A stretch of DNA of 64,000 bases from Thermoanaerobaculia bacterium (GCA_022071945.1 JAJVIN010000042.1:1-64000); one strand, 5' to 3'. Shown: positions 14,895 through 25,400, numbered from the stretch's first letter. The notes: generated by a model not told the origin, from the letters alone. Numbers and translations: made by a program.

Positions 14895-15453
14895 CAGCGT
14901 TCTCGCGGCTCCCCTGGGTTCGAGAAAGCGAATTCACACGATGACGTTCGACGCCCCCGAGAGCGCCCTCGCCGCGGTCCGGAGGCTTCGTTCCGAGGGG
15001 TTCGAGATCGACGATGTCCACACGCCGTACGCGGTGCATGGCATGGACGAGGCCTTGGGCTTGCCAGACACGCGGCTCGGTTGGGTGACCCTGGCGGGAG
15101 GCTTCATCGGCGGAGCGGTTGCCCTGAGCTTCCAGATCTGGACGCACGCCATCGACTGGCCTCTCGTCATCGGCGGCAAGTCGCCCCTGGCCCTCCCGGC
15201 GAAGATCCCGGTGGCCTTCGAGCTGACGGTCCTCTTCGCGGCGCTGTCGACCGTGGCCTCGCTGCTGGTGAGGCGGCGGCTCTATCCGAGCTTCTCACCG
15301 GAGCCGGCAAACCAGCCTTCTCCCGCCGTCACCGATGACCAGTTCGTGCTCCTCGTGGTCGAGAGAGACGCCGGCTTTAGGCCCCACCGGTTCCATGAGC
15401 TGGCGAGGGAACTCGGGGCCGCCGCCGTCGTCGAGGGGTGGAGGGTCCTGTGA
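14881..15453 (+). CDS. actD: alternative complex III subunit ActD (DUF3341)
   Basis: 190 aa with the DUF3341 pattern. An N-terminal ferredoxin-like fold (FDAPESALAAVRRLRSEGF, then DVHTPYAVHGMDEALGL) is followed by two transmembrane helices (about residues 60-125) and a short cytoplasmic tail. ActD is a two-helix subunit of alternative complex III. ATG 14881 overlaps the actC end; a second ATG at 14941 would trim 20 residues and start exactly at the conserved domain, so the start is uncertain. The GTGA overlap with actE supports one operon. Confidence 0.9.
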   Translation: MPPTDSVLAAPLGSRKRIHTMTFDAPESALAAVRRLRSEGFEIDDVHTPYAVHGMDEALGLPDTRLGWVTLAGGFIGGAVALSFQIWTHAIDWPLVIGGKSPLALPAKIPVAFELTVLFAALSTVASLLVRRRLYPSFSPEPANQPSPAVTDDQFVLLVVERDAGFRPHRFHELARELGAAAVVEGWRVL

Positions 15454-16133
15454 GACTGAAGACGTCCCTTTGTCTGTTGGCGGCCACGGCAGGCCTGGCG
15501 GGTTGCTCCGCGGAGGGCGACCGGCCCGGCATGATGTTCCTTCCCAACATGGTGGATTCCGGCGTGGTCCATGCGTTCGAGCGGAACCCGAGAACTCCGG
15601 AGAAGCCCGCGCTGCAGGCGCCGCCGGAGGGGACGATCCCGTTCGACCGCCCCGTCTTTCCCTATGGTCCCGGACCGGAAGAGGCCAGGCGCGCCGGCGC
15701 GGAGCTGAAGAACCCCTTCCAGGGCACGCCCGAGGTCCTCGCGCGGGGCCGCCAGGTCTACGTGAACATCTGCAGTGTCTGCCACGGCATGCGTGGCGAG
15801 GGTGACGGACCCGTCATCGGGAGATTCCCCAATCCGCCGAGCCTTCAGGCCGCGCGGGCGAAGGGGCTCCCCGATGGCCAGATCGTCCACATCATCACCC
15901 GGGGGCAAGGGATCATGCCGTCACACGCCGCGCAGGTTCTGATCGAGGATCGCTGGAAGGCCGTGCGCTATCTCAGGCAGCTTCAGGGAATCGCCCCGGC
16001 GCCCCCGCCCGGAGCCGGGCCGGCCGCCGCCGAGACCCTTGCCGGAGGTGCTCAGCCTCCGGCGCCAACCGGAGCAGGGGATGGCGGTTCATCCGCCGCC
16101 CATGCCGCCGCGACGGCAGGGGGAGCACGATGA
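15450..16133 (+). CDS. actE: alternative complex III mono-haem cytochrome c lipoprotein ActE
   Basis: 227 aa from GTG 15450, chosen because it overlaps the actD stop (GTGA) and has GGAGGG upstream. The signal peptide ends in the lipobox LAGC, so a lipid-anchored periplasmic protein is expected. One haem c site, CSVCH, is followed by the GIMPSHA segment, which supplies the likely Met ligand. The C-terminus is Pro/Ala/Gly-rich. ActE is the subunit thought to hand electrons to soluble cytochrome or an oxidase; in this locus the NarC-like cytochrome is another candidate partner. Confidence 0.92.
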   Translation: MRLKTSLCLLAATAGLAGCSAEGDRPGMMFLPNMVDSGVVHAFERNPRTPEKPALQAPPEGTIPFDRPVFPYGPGPEEARRAGAELKNPFQGTPEVLARGRQVYVNICSVCHGMRGEGDGPVIGRFPNPPSLQAARAKGLPDGQIVHIITRGQGIMPSHAAQVLIEDRWKAVRYLRQLQGIAPAPPPGAGPAAAETLAGGAQPPAPTGAGDGGSSAAHAAATAGGAR

Positions 16134-17293
16134 AAGACGCGGGACCCTCTTCGTTCTTCCGGAAATGGCCTCTCGAGTCGGGCGCGGCCGCGGCCGGCTT
16201 CTCGTGCGTCCTCATCGCCGGGATTGCTATCGAACCGAAGCAGGCCTACGCCGGCCTTCTGACGGCCGGGCTGTTCGGACTGATGCTGTCGCTGGGAGCC
16301 GCCGTCTTCGCGGCCATTCAGGGAGTTTCCGGAGCCCGGTGGTGGTTTCCCGTCCGCAGGGTCGTGTCCGCGGCCTCCGCAACCTTCCGGCTGCCCGCGG
16401 CCGTGATCCTGCTGGCCGTCATCGCAGGTCTCGAGGTTCTCTATCTGTGGGCGCGCCCGGAGGCGGCTGACAATCACATCCTGCACATGAAGGCGGTCTG
16501 GCTGAACCGGCCGCTCTTCATCGCCCGGGCGCTCGTCGTCCTGGCCGGATGGGCGGGGTTGATCGCGCTCCTCGGCGAGAGGATGCGCGCGGCGGAGGCT
16601 GGCGAGGAAGGAGCCCAGAAGCGGTTCCACCGGATGTCGACAGCCTTCGTTCTACTGTTCGGCCCCATGATCTCGGCCGGCTTCTGGGACTGGGTCATGT
16701 CTCTGGAACCCGAGTGGTTCAGCACGATGTTCGGCGTCTACGGATTCGCGGGGACGTTTCAGGGCGGGATCGCGGCGGTCACGGTGGCCGCTCTCTATCT
16801 GGATTCGCGGGGGATGCTGGAAAAGCCGCTCCCGGATGCCACGCGTCACGATCTGGGGAAGCTGTTATTCGGATTCTCGACTTTCTGGGCCTATATCTGG
16901 TTCTGCCAGTACTTGCTGATCTGGTACAGCAACATCCCGGAAGAGGTGACGTACTACAACCTCCGATTCCACGGCGGATGGGCCGCGCTGTTCTGGCTCA
17001 ATCCGGTCCTGAATTTCGCCGTCCCCTTCGTTTTTCTGCTCGGGGTCAAGGCGAAGAAGGCGCCGGCGGTGCTCGGACAGGTCGCGCTCCTCGTGATTCT
17101 GGGGCGCTGGCTGGACGCCTTCGTCCTCGTGATGCCGTCCACGGGCCCGGTTCCGCCATTCCCGGTTTACGCGGTGGCGGCGACCGCCCTTCTGCTCGGC
17201 GGCATGGCATTCCTGTTCGACTGGGCCTGGCAGGGGGCGAAGACCTCGTCGCCAGCCGGGGGCGAGCTTCCGGCCAGGACTGCTACATCCTGA
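16130..17293 (+). CDS. actF: alternative complex III membrane subunit ActF
   Basis: A 387-aa integral membrane protein with about ten helices, the second NrfD-related quinol subunit of alternative complex III. Recognisable features are HMKAVWLNRPLFIAR, the FWDWVMSLEPEWFSTMFG segment and IWYSNIPEEVTYY, all conserved in ActF/ActC-like proteins. The start overlaps the actE stop in ATGA. The operon appears to end here, since the next gene begins 64 nt later with a weak ribosome site and an unrelated function. Confidence 0.92.
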   Translation: MKDAGPSSFFRKWPLESGAAAAGFSCVLIAGIAIEPKQAYAGLLTAGLFGLMLSLGAAVFAAIQGVSGARWWFPVRRVVSAASATFRLPAAVILLAVIAGLEVLYLWARPEAADNHILHMKAVWLNRPLFIARALVVLAGWAGLIALLGERMRAAEAGEEGAQKRFHRMSTAFVLLFGPMISAGFWDWVMSLEPEWFSTMFGVYGFAGTFQGGIAAVTVAALYLDSRGMLEKPLPDATRHDLGKLLFGFSTFWAYIWFCQYLLIWYSNIPEEVTYYNLRFHGGWAALFWLNPVLNFAVPFVFLLGVKAKKAPAVLGQVALLVILGRWLDAFVLVMPSTGPVPPFPVYAVAATALLLGGMAFLFDWAWQGAKTSSPAGGELPARTATS

Positions 17294-17357
17294 TTCGTTC
17301 CTGGCGCACTTGTGGTTGACCTGGAGGTTCTGATGCCGGGAAAATCAGCGCACTGCA

Positions 17358-19898
17358 ATGTCCGAAATGGGTACGGGCCAGGGGTCCGGGGGGCCCGGGA
17401 GAATCCGGGCGCTCCCGGTGAAGAGAGGGATGGCCGGCGTCAACACGAATGACGTGGCCGCCGAGCCGTGCTCCAGTGCCTGCGCCTCCGCCCTGTTCGA
17501 TCTCATGCCGGTTCCCGTTTTCATCTACGACCTCGATGGGCTGGGCATCCTCAGCGCCAACGAAGCGGCGGTCGCGGTGTACGGGTGGCCGCGGGAAGAA
17601 CTCCTGTCGATGAGTTTCGCGGACATCCGCCCGCCCGAGGAGATCCCGGCGCTCTTGGATGTGATCTCCCGCGAGGGCGCGTCCTTGAGGGTCCTGGCCG
17701 AGAGCTGTCACTGGAGAAAGAACGGGACGCGGTTCCCGGTGGAAGTGACTTCCCGGCCCATCGAGATTGATGGACGGCTGGCGCGGCTCGCGGTCGTCCA
17801 GGATGTCTCGGCGCGCAAGGCGGCGGAGTCCCGCGCGAGAGAGCAGGAGCAGCGCGTCAGTCTCCTGGCGCGGCAGATCCCGGCAATCGTCTGGACGGCG
17901 GACCTCGATCTGCGCATCACCGCCTCGATCGGCGCGGGCCTGCCCGCGCTCGGTCTGACTCAGGGAGAGCTGTGCGGAAGGTTTCTGAGGGATGTTCTGG
18001 GGCCCTCTGGCGGAGTGTACGTGGACTACCACAAGCGGGCGCTGTCAGGCGAGAGCGTCAGCTACGAGACCCTCTACGAGAAGCACGTGTATCAGGTCCA
18101 CATCGAGCCGCGGCGAGATCTGGAAGGCCACATCACGGGCATCATCGCCATGGCCCTCGACGTGACGGACCAGCACCAGATCCGTGAGCAGGCTCGCCTC
18201 GCCGAGTCACGGCTGAGGGTCTTCGCGGGACAGATTCCGGCGGTGTTGTGGTCGACGGACCGGGATCTGCGATTCACCTGGGGAGATGGGGCGGGCTTGG
18301 GCAACCTGGGGCTGCGGCCGGGCGAGGTGACCGGAGTGCCGCTCGCCGAGTACTTTCAGAATCGAGACCCGGACTACGAGCCGATCGCGGCGCACAGGGC
18401 GGCGTTGTCGGGCGAGACCGTCACGTTCGAGACGGAGTTTCAGGGGAGGGCCTTCCACTGCTGTGTGGAACCCCTTCTGGACGCCCACGGCGTGGTAACC
18501 GGAACGATCGGCGCGGCCCTGGACATCACCGAGCGGAAGAGAGCCGAGGAACAGGTCCAGCACCAGGCCGAGTACGACGCCCTGACGGATCTCCCGAACC
18601 GCTCCCTGTTCGACCGTGAGCTCGGCTCGGCCATCGATCGGGCGAAGGTGGCCGCCAGCCGCCTCGCTGTCGTCTTTCTCGACCTCGACAATTTCAAGAG
18701 AGTCAACGATGCCCTCGGGCACCTCGTGGGGGACGAGCTCCTCCGAGCGGCGGCGAACAGGCTGAAAGAGACGGTCCGGTTCGGGGACATCGTCTCCCGG
18801 ATCGGTGGGGACGAGTTCCTTCTCCTTCTGCCCGGAATCGACGGGCGCGAGGGTTCGACGTGCGTGGCCGAGAAGGTGCTCGCGACCCTGTCGCGGCCCT
18901 TCTACATTCAGGGACGCGAGATTTTCACGTCGGCAAGCCTCGGAATCTCGATCTTTCCGGAAGACGGAGCGGATCCCGAAACACTCATCAAGCACGCCGA
19001 CGCCGCCATGTATCGGGCCAAGGAAGCGGGGCGCTCAGGGTTCCAGTATCACCATCCAGGGGACTCCCAGAGAGCGATGCAGCGGGTGAGCCTGGAAGGG
19101 GAGCTGCGCCGGGCGGTTTGCGGGAACGGCGGATTCGTCCTCCACTACCAGCCCCAAGTCTGCCTCCAGAGCGGACGCGTCAACGGCCTGGAAGCCCTCA
19201 TCCGGTGGAGACATCTGGAGCGTGGCCTGCTCTGCCCGGCCGAGTTTCTCGGCTTTGCCGAGGAGCTGGGGTTGATCCTCCCGATCGGGGACTGGGTCCT
19301 CGGGGAGGCCGCCCGGACCGCGAGCGCGTGGGCCGAAAACCCCTCCCTCGCGAGGCGGCCGCGCCTGGCGGTGAATATCCATCCCTTCGAGCTTCGCGAA
19401 CGTCATTTCCTCGCCCGGATCGACGAGGCCATGAAAAAGACGGGCTGTGATCCCGGCCTCCTCGACTTCGAGATCACCGAGAGCGCCGCCATGGGGAACA
19501 TCGACCTTTCCGTGAGGGTTCTACGGCAATTGAGAGAACGCGGCTTCCATCTCTCGATCGACGATTTCGGGACCGGTCATTCGAGCCTCACCTATCTCAA
19601 GCTCTTGCCGGTCGACAGGGTGAAGATCGACCGGGTCTTCGTGCACGATATCGCCAGCGACGCCCGTGACCGCGCCATCGTCTCGTCGGTCGTCAATCTC
19701 GGCCACGCTCTCGGGCTGTCAGTCGTCGCCGAGGGCGTGGAAACGCCCGAGCAAGAGAGCTGCCTTTGCGATCTCGGCTGCGACGAAGCCCAGGGTTTTC
19801 TCATGTCTCCGGCCGTGGCCCTGGAAGACGCGGCGCGGCTGCTCGAATCCTCTCCCCGCTGGTGGGCAGCCGGTTGGCCTTCCACGGGTGAGGCGTGA
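17358..19898 (+). CDS. PAS-PAS-PAS-GGDEF-EAL cyclic di-GMP turnover protein
   Basis: 846 aa, soluble, no transmembrane helix. Three PAS domains lie at about residues 42-152, 165-275 and 285-398; the second and third are close paralogues (ARQIPAIVWTAD and AGQIPAVLWSTD). The GGDEF domain is intact (GGDEF at 483-487), with an RxxD inhibitory site (RFGD) five residues before it. The EAL domain is also intact (EAL at 612-614, DDFGTGHSSL, EGVETPEQ). It could therefore make, break or sense cyclic di-GMP, with product inhibition possible on the cyclase side. It lies 64 nt after actF in the same direction, so its PAS inputs may read respiratory or redox state, but that is inference. Confidence 0.93.
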   Translation: MSEMGTGQGSGGPGRIRALPVKRGMAGVNTNDVAAEPCSSACASALFDLMPVPVFIYDLDGLGILSANEAAVAVYGWPREELLSMSFADIRPPEEIPALLDVISREGASLRVLAESCHWRKNGTRFPVEVTSRPIEIDGRLARLAVVQDVSARKAAESRAREQEQRVSLLARQIPAIVWTADLDLRITASIGAGLPALGLTQGELCGRFLRDVLGPSGGVYVDYHKRALSGESVSYETLYEKHVYQVHIEPRRDLEGHITGIIAMALDVTDQHQIREQARLAESRLRVFAGQIPAVLWSTDRDLRFTWGDGAGLGNLGLRPGEVTGVPLAEYFQNRDPDYEPIAAHRAALSGETVTFETEFQGRAFHCCVEPLLDAHGVVTGTIGAALDITERKRAEEQVQHQAEYDALTDLPNRSLFDRELGSAIDRAKVAASRLAVVFLDLDNFKRVNDALGHLVGDELLRAAANRLKETVRFGDIVSRIGGDEFLLLLPGIDGREGSTCVAEKVLATLSRPFYIQGREIFTSASLGISIFPEDGADPETLIKHADAAMYRAKEAGRSGFQYHHPGDSQRAMQRVSLEGELRRAVCGNGGFVLHYQPQVCLQSGRVNGLEALIRWRHLERGLLCPAEFLGFAEELGLILPIGDWVLGEAARTASAWAENPSLARRPRLAVNIHPFELRERHFLARIDEAMKKTGCDPGLLDFEITESAAMGNIDLSVRVLRQLRERGFHLSIDDFGTGHSSLTYLKLLPVDRVKIDRVFVHDIASDARDRAIVSSVVNLGHALGLSVVAEGVETPEQESCLCDLGCDEAQGFLMSPAVALEDAARLLESSPRWWAAGWPSTGEA

Positions 19899-19943
19899 CA
19901 CCCCCTTCTGCCGGCCTCCATTGCTCTGGAACAAGGAGCCTTC

Positions 19944-21533
19944 ATGACTCGACTCTTTCTCTGTCCGGCAACTCTCGATGTGAGGCCCGCGAGGGGGAAC
20001 TCGTGGGACGAAGGGTGGGGACCGGCTTTTTCCTTCGAACTCAGGGGCCCCATCCCTTCCGCGAGCCAGGTCATCGTCAGTTTCTGCTGGCCTGACGGTT
20101 CGGACTGGCTCTGTGTTCCGTTCGACACCGCCGAATGCGGTGAAGACGGCCGGACGCGGGTCGAGGGGAGCGCCGTAGAGGAGAGCTTGCGCACCGGCAA
20201 GACGGGCTCGTTCCCCTTCAGCGTGAGGCTCGTGAGCGAACTCGAGGGCGTGGACGAGACCCTCTTCTCCAGCACCTTCGACGTAGAGGCGCGCCCGGTT
20301 TCCTCCGGACGGCTGGACTACCACACTCCCTGTGACTGGAGGCTTCTGCACGGCTCGCTCTGGCTGGATCTCGCCGGCGACGCGGATGCTCCGGTCCTCG
20401 TTTCGGCCCTGTGCCTGAAGAACGGGGCCGAGGCATGGGAACTCGGGGCATACCTCTTTCACAACGGCAAGAAGGTGCTGAGTTCGGAGACGAGCGGACA
20501 GATCGAGATCTCCGCGGCGCGCGTCTTCCCGGCGGCCAGCGGGGATCTGGACGATGTGGCCGTCAGGGAGTTCCAGTTCGAGTTCCGCGCGGCCCGGGGC
20601 TACATCGGGGCCGAGTACCAGGACATGGACAGCTGGCACGACCTGTCGAAAAATCCTGGGGCCTACGAGATCAAGGTGACGCGCCAGAAGAAGCTCGTGC
20701 GCATCCTGCCGTTCTCGGTCGGCGAGGACGGCAGGATCGTCCCGGGAGACCTTCTCTCCGAAAAGGACGGAACCGTCCAGCTTCTCCTCCCCATCAAGAT
20801 CGCCGGGACGCTCGACGGTCCGGTCCAGGCGGACGCTTCCGCTGCCTTCTACGGTCACGCCTCGTGGGACTCGGGACTGGACGCCTCGTCCCTGTACGCC
20901 AGCAGGCCCGAGGTCTCGCCGGAAGAGCCGGAAGCGGGCCTCTCCGAGGATGTAGCGGCCCTTGCCCAGGAAGTCTCGGACCGGGCCTCCAAGCTCTACC
21001 GCTGGTACTGGGCGGACATGGAAAACGGAGACACGAGCACGGGGTGCCTGGAGGCATCCGAACGAGTCGTCGAGCTGACGGGGGAGCTGGCCCCGCTGCT
21101 GGAAAGGCTCGAAAGCGTCTCTTCGGACACGCTGAGCCTGGAGCTGGACGGAACCACAACCGCGCTTTCAGAGGTCCGGGGGAAGATGCAACGGCTCCGC
21201 GAGATGGCTGGCCGCTGGCTCCGGCTTTCGCGCGAGGAGTCGGGCGCGACGCTCGAGCCCTACCGCCAGCTTCTGGCAAACGACAAGCTCCGGATCCTCG
21301 AGGAGCACCCTCCGGGGGACTATCGCTACTACACGAGCCACAAGACCGTCATCGAGTCTCCGGAGGAGCTTGCGGCGGCGGCCGTCTGGTACTTCGAGGG
21401 GACGGCGAACCAGGGATATCTCAACGAGCGGTGGACGGTGAAGGGCTGGCGATTCGACAGGGAGGGGAACATCGTCGAGCGCTTCGACGAGAGCGGATTC
21501 GGCACCCAAGCGCCCGCGAGCGCGTTCCGGTAA
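19944..21533 (+). CDS. unrecognised 529-aa soluble protein
   Basis: I do not recognise a family. The start ATG 19944 has a good AAGGAG site. There is no signal peptide or membrane helix. The first 300 residues look beta-rich with many Trp/Phe/Asp residues. Residues about 335-440 are strongly helical and acidic (SEDVAALAQEVSDRASKLY onward), suggesting a coiled-coil section. The end contains YYTSHKTVIESPEELAAAAV, which looks like a folded alpha/beta segment. It follows the cyclic di-GMP protein by 45 nt and may be co-transcribed with it. Codon use is like the neighbours, so it is probably a genuine expressed gene of unknown role. Confidence 0.75.
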   Translation: MTRLFLCPATLDVRPARGNSWDEGWGPAFSFELRGPIPSASQVIVSFCWPDGSDWLCVPFDTAECGEDGRTRVEGSAVEESLRTGKTGSFPFSVRLVSELEGVDETLFSSTFDVEARPVSSGRLDYHTPCDWRLLHGSLWLDLAGDADAPVLVSALCLKNGAEAWELGAYLFHNGKKVLSSETSGQIEISAARVFPAASGDLDDVAVREFQFEFRAARGYIGAEYQDMDSWHDLSKNPGAYEIKVTRQKKLVRILPFSVGEDGRIVPGDLLSEKDGTVQLLLPIKIAGTLDGPVQADASAAFYGHASWDSGLDASSLYASRPEVSPEEPEAGLSEDVAALAQEVSDRASKLYRWYWADMENGDTSTGCLEASERVVELTGELAPLLERLESVSSDTLSLELDGTTTALSEVRGKMQRLREMAGRWLRLSREESGATLEPYRQLLANDKLRILEEHPPGDYRYYTSHKTVIESPEELAAAAVWYFEGTANQGYLNERWTVKGWRFDREGNIVERFDESGFGTQAPASAFR

Positions 21534-21585
21534 GGGCCTATGGTTCTCGGGCTGGAGTGGCGCTCTGGTGGACCGCGAAATGGTC

Positions 21586-21971
21586 TTACCGGAGTCTCGG
21601 TACTCCATAGGCATCGAGGGCCTGATCACGGCTCACCAGCGCCGCGCCTTCGACGAGCGCCTGGGCAATGAGCAGGCGGTCGAAAGGGTTGCGGTGATGA
21701 AAAGGAAGCGAGATCGTCATGTGGAGGTGAACCGGTGACACGGGCAGGACCAAGATCTCGTGTTCATCCAACTCCTCGGGAAACACTGATTCAAATGGCC
21801 TATGCATCACGAGTTTCCGAGACTGATCTTGATCGCGATCTCCCACAGGCTCGCGACGCTCACCAGGACTCCATTTTCCCGGTCCTCGATGGCGGCTCTG
21901 GAAGTTTCCGAAAGCTTGTCGTCGCCGGAGAGGAACCAGAGGAGGGTGTGGGGGTCGAGGATGTACTTCAC
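21586..21971 (-). pseudogene. vapC: VapC-like PIN-domain toxin interrupted by a frameshift
   Basis: The first 54 codons, from GTG 21971, encode a PIN-domain N-terminus with ILDPHTLLWFLSGD and SVASLWEIAIKISLGN, then hit a TGA at 21807-21809. The remaining PIN domain continues in another frame with RPFESVFPEEL, LPFHHRNPFDRLLIAQAL and LVSRDQALDAYGVPRL to the stop at 21586. Adding one A to the AAA run at 21814-21816 would restore a continuous SLGKLVMHRPF reading. The toxin is therefore either a recent pseudogene, a sequencing error or recoded. The start overlaps the antitoxin stop in GTGA, the normal vapBC layout. Confidence 0.85.
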
Positions 21972-22192
21972 TTCCTGTACTCGTCGAAATCCGACAGAGG
22001 CAGGTCGAAGTCCTCTTTCATCTCGAAAACTCCCCGGGCGCTCCCGAAGCGGCGGCGGTTGAGAGTGGTTCTGACTGGGACCAGCTCCACCGCGGAGTTC
22101 TCTGCCTTGATGACTATCCTCTCCCCCTTCAACGCCGCCTCGAAAAGTTCTCTGAGGTGTCGCGCGGCGTCAGCGATCTCGACTTCTTGCAT
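21968..22192 (-). CDS. vapB: Phd/VapB-type antitoxin
   Basis: A 74-aa Phd/YefM-like antitoxin. An N-terminal DNA-binding half (VEIADAARHLRELFEAALKG then VIKAENSAVELVPV) is followed by an acidic toxin-wrapping tail ending DFDLPLSDFDEY. ATG 22192 has AGGAGG about 7 nt upstream. Its stop overlaps the toxin start (GTGA). Such antitoxins normally repress their own promoter, here in the 222-bp stretch up to 22414. It appears intact although the toxin is broken. Confidence 0.88.
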   Translation of the reverse strand: MQEVEIADAARHLRELFEAALKGERIVIKAENSAVELVPVRTTLNRRRFGSARGVFEMKEDFDLPLSDFDEYRK

Positions 22193-22366
22193 CTGGACCT
22201 CCTGCTGGACGGAGTTCTACCCGGTCTCCCTTGGCCCCGCCGTGCCGGCCCGATCCCGGCCTTCTTGCTGAATCGCCGCGGGATGGAACGACCGGACAGC
22301 GAGGCGTTGAGCCGCATTCTCTCCCAATCCGTACGCGGGCTCTTCTGACCTGCCTCGGCGCGCTCA

Positions 22367-22400
22367 CGGCCGGCGGGAGACCGTCCCTTCCCGCCGGCCG
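22367..22400 (-). terminator. 11-bp perfect hairpin after the propeller lipoprotein gene
   Basis: CGGCCGGCGGG (22367-22377) pairs exactly with CCCGCCGGCCG (22390-22400) around a 12-nt loop. It begins 14 bp past the stop of the - strand gene ending at 22415. No T-run follows on that strand, so it is a terminator-like or mRNA-end-stabilising hairpin rather than a textbook intrinsic terminator. Confidence 0.55.
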
Positions 22401-22414
22401 CAATACGCCCTGTC

Positions 22415-25400
22415 TTATCTCGTCATGGGCACGAACGCTCCGTCGTCTGTCTTCTGCCGCGGCACGCCTCCGTCGTTGATGACGCCGTATGCCGCCCAGA
22501 GACCGGTCCCCGCGGTCCGGCGGATCTGCACCCAGCCGTTCTCGACGCCGCGATTCCCGAGGAAGTTGCTCTGCTGCGCCCACTGGCCCGGTTGAAGAGT
22601 GACAGTCCAGCTGTCGCCCGTCTTCGTCCCGCCCGTGTCACCGTCGTAGGCACTGACTTCCAGCGTGATGGCGCCCGCCAGGCCCGTCCCGGTGTTCAGG
22701 ACCGCCACGTTCGAGCGGCTCTTCTCGTCCGCCCGGAGCCCGTAGATGAAGGCCTCGATCGCGGACTCGTCTCCGGGCAGGAGGGGAGCGGTGAAGAGAC
22801 CGAACTGGCCCGTCGCAGGCGAACGCGCGGCGGAACGTGCGCCCGCATAGGCGCGGTCGAGCGACACGCCCTGCACCGCCGCGTGAACGAGTCCGACGAA
22901 GGTCGCGGATCCCTCCGCGCCGATCTTGGCTCCCGCCTGTCTGAAGAACCCGATCGCCTCGGGGATGATCCGCTGCTCGCCCGGCGCCAGCACCACGCTG
23001 ACGGTCCCGCCCGTTCCTCCTGCGGGCGATGCGGATTCGGTGTAAGTCAGGTCGAAGGTGGCTTCGGTTGTGCCACGGTTCGCCAGGACGAGTTCACTGC
23101 GGTAGGTCTCGGATTCGAGCACGACCGGGATCGTGAGGTACTGGGCCGGGAGGACCGTGCCGACTGGGAGCAGGTAGGAACCGTCGTTCGTGCCGTTGTC
23201 GTTCACGACGCCGTAGATGCTGAACGTCCCGGTCTGGCTCGTGCGCGCAACCGTGACCCACCCCGTCGTCATGCCCGCCTTCTCGAGGACGCGGTCGAAC
23301 TGCCGCCACCCGAAGGCGGGCAGTGTCAACTCCTCCTCGATCACCTGGCTCGCGCCGTCCCTGGCGCCAGAGTAGGCCGTCACCCTCACGGTCACCGGTT
23401 CGGCGGACATGGAGAAGACGGCCAGGTTCGCGCGGTCCGTGTCGTTGGAGCGGAGCCCGTAGACCGTCAAGGCGCCTAGGGAGGCTTCCCACGGGGCCAG
23501 CGCGGAATACGCCAGTCCCGCGCGCCCGCCGGGCTGCGGGGGCGACGTCTGGCTTGCCGTGCGCGCCGTGACCGAGACGAGCGTGGCCTTGCTGATTCCC
23601 TCGAAGGTGACCAGGAGCGTCCCTCCTTGAGCACCGGTCGTGGGAATGGCGAGCCCCCTTCCTCGGAGGTAACCGATCACGTCGTCGATGACGAGCTGTT
23701 GCCCGGCCGCGATCGTGGCCGGGATGGTTCCCGAGCCCTCTCCGAGCGACGCCGTGTACTTCAGCGTGAGCGTCAGGGGCTTTGCTTCACGATTGGTGAT
23801 CGCGAGTTCGGTCGTGTAGTGGGCCGTCCCCGCGGACACGTCCAGGACGATGGGAACCAGCCGCCACGTCGTCTGTGAGACGCCGTACTTCAGGATGCCC
23901 CCGCCCTTCACGCCCACGAAGAGGGAATCCCCCGAGATGGCGAGCGAGGTGACGTAGCCCTGCGCGCCTCCGGCGGACTGCCATGTCGCTCCCTGGTCCG
24001 AAGTCCAGAGGACGCCGCCGCTGGTGCCCGCGTAAACGCGTGACCCCGAGAAGGCGAGGGACGTGACAGCACGGGTCGAAAGCCCCGTGAAGGTTGCGCC
24101 GTGAGATTCCCAGGTCAGACCCTGATCGTTGCTGACCCAGACTCCGGACACTCCCGGCTCGCCGTACGGGCTGGTGACGGCCGCGAACAGGGAGTTCTCG
24201 TGGACCGAGAGCGCGGAGACGATCTGGTTGGGACTCGAAGCAATGGGGATGAGGGCGGACCAGCTGCTTCCGGCGTCCGTGCTCCGGAAGACTCCTCCGT
24301 TCCCTCCCGCCAGGAGGATCTGGTTGCCCCCCTGCTTGACGAAGGCCGCGCTGAAGAGGCCCGCTCCGCTCGTGCTCGGGAGGGAACTCGAGACTGGAGC
24401 CCAGGTCGAACCACTGTCCGTGCTGCGGAAGGCGATGAAGCTCTGACCGGAGCCTCCCGCCCCTACCGCGATCCATGTACTCCCGTCAGCAGCCAGTGCG
24501 TAAATCGAGATGGGGCTAGATTCAGAGATGGGCAGCCCCCCACTGGAAGGAGTCCACGTCATTCCGCCGTCGGTACTCCGGAAGATTCCGGCGGAGGGGG
24601 AAGCGACGCTCTCGGTCCCCGCCAGGATCGTCGTTCCCGACGCCGCCAGGCAGGTGACGAACTGTCCGTCCATTGCCGGGTTTGCGGGGTTCCAGACGGT
24701 CCCGCCGTCCCCGCTGCGAAAGACTCCGCTCCGAGCCCCGTAGGTCCCCTGGAGGATCGCCGGGTCTGTCACGAGGAGAGCACGGGTGTCGCAATCGACG
24801 AGACCCCCGCTGAATGGTTCCCACGAAGTGCCCTCGTCTTTCGAGCGCAGAAGTCCGGAGTTCGTCGTCGCGTAGACAGCGGAAGGGGAGGAGACGGTCC
24901 CCGTGACCGTGGCCGCCCGTGAGGAGGCGCGAACGAGACTCCACGTCGCCGCGCCGTCCCGGCTGCGGTAGAGCCCGGAGGCCGCGGGATTGTCGGGAAC
25001 GTCGAGGGCGGCGTAGAGAGTGCTCTTGAAGGCGCTCACCGAAAGGACGTTCGTGCCCGGGAGATTCCCGTTCGCGGCCGAGAAGCTGGCGCCCCCATCG
25101 GTGCTGCGGAAGAGCCCCTGATTGGTCGAGACATAGATCGACGCCCCGGAGACGGCGAAGCCAGAAGGGTAGGAGTACTGGGGGAGTCCCGGGGAATCCG
25201 CGAACGACACACCCCGGTCGGTGCTCCGGTAGACGCGGCCGTCGGCGAGAGCGACGAGGCAGACGCCGGTCTCGGGAGAGAAGAGAGCGGAGGCCACGGC
25301 CTCGGGGGACGAGTCCGTGGGTAGTCCGGAGCTACTGGTCTGCCATGTGGCCCCGCCGTCGGCGCTTCGCTGGAATCCGGGAGCGACAGAGCCAGGGGCG

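Noticed and set aside
21537-21611. CCTATGG...CCATAGG inverted repeat as a terminator or attachment site
   Set aside because: A 7-bp stem with a 61-nt loop is likely chance.
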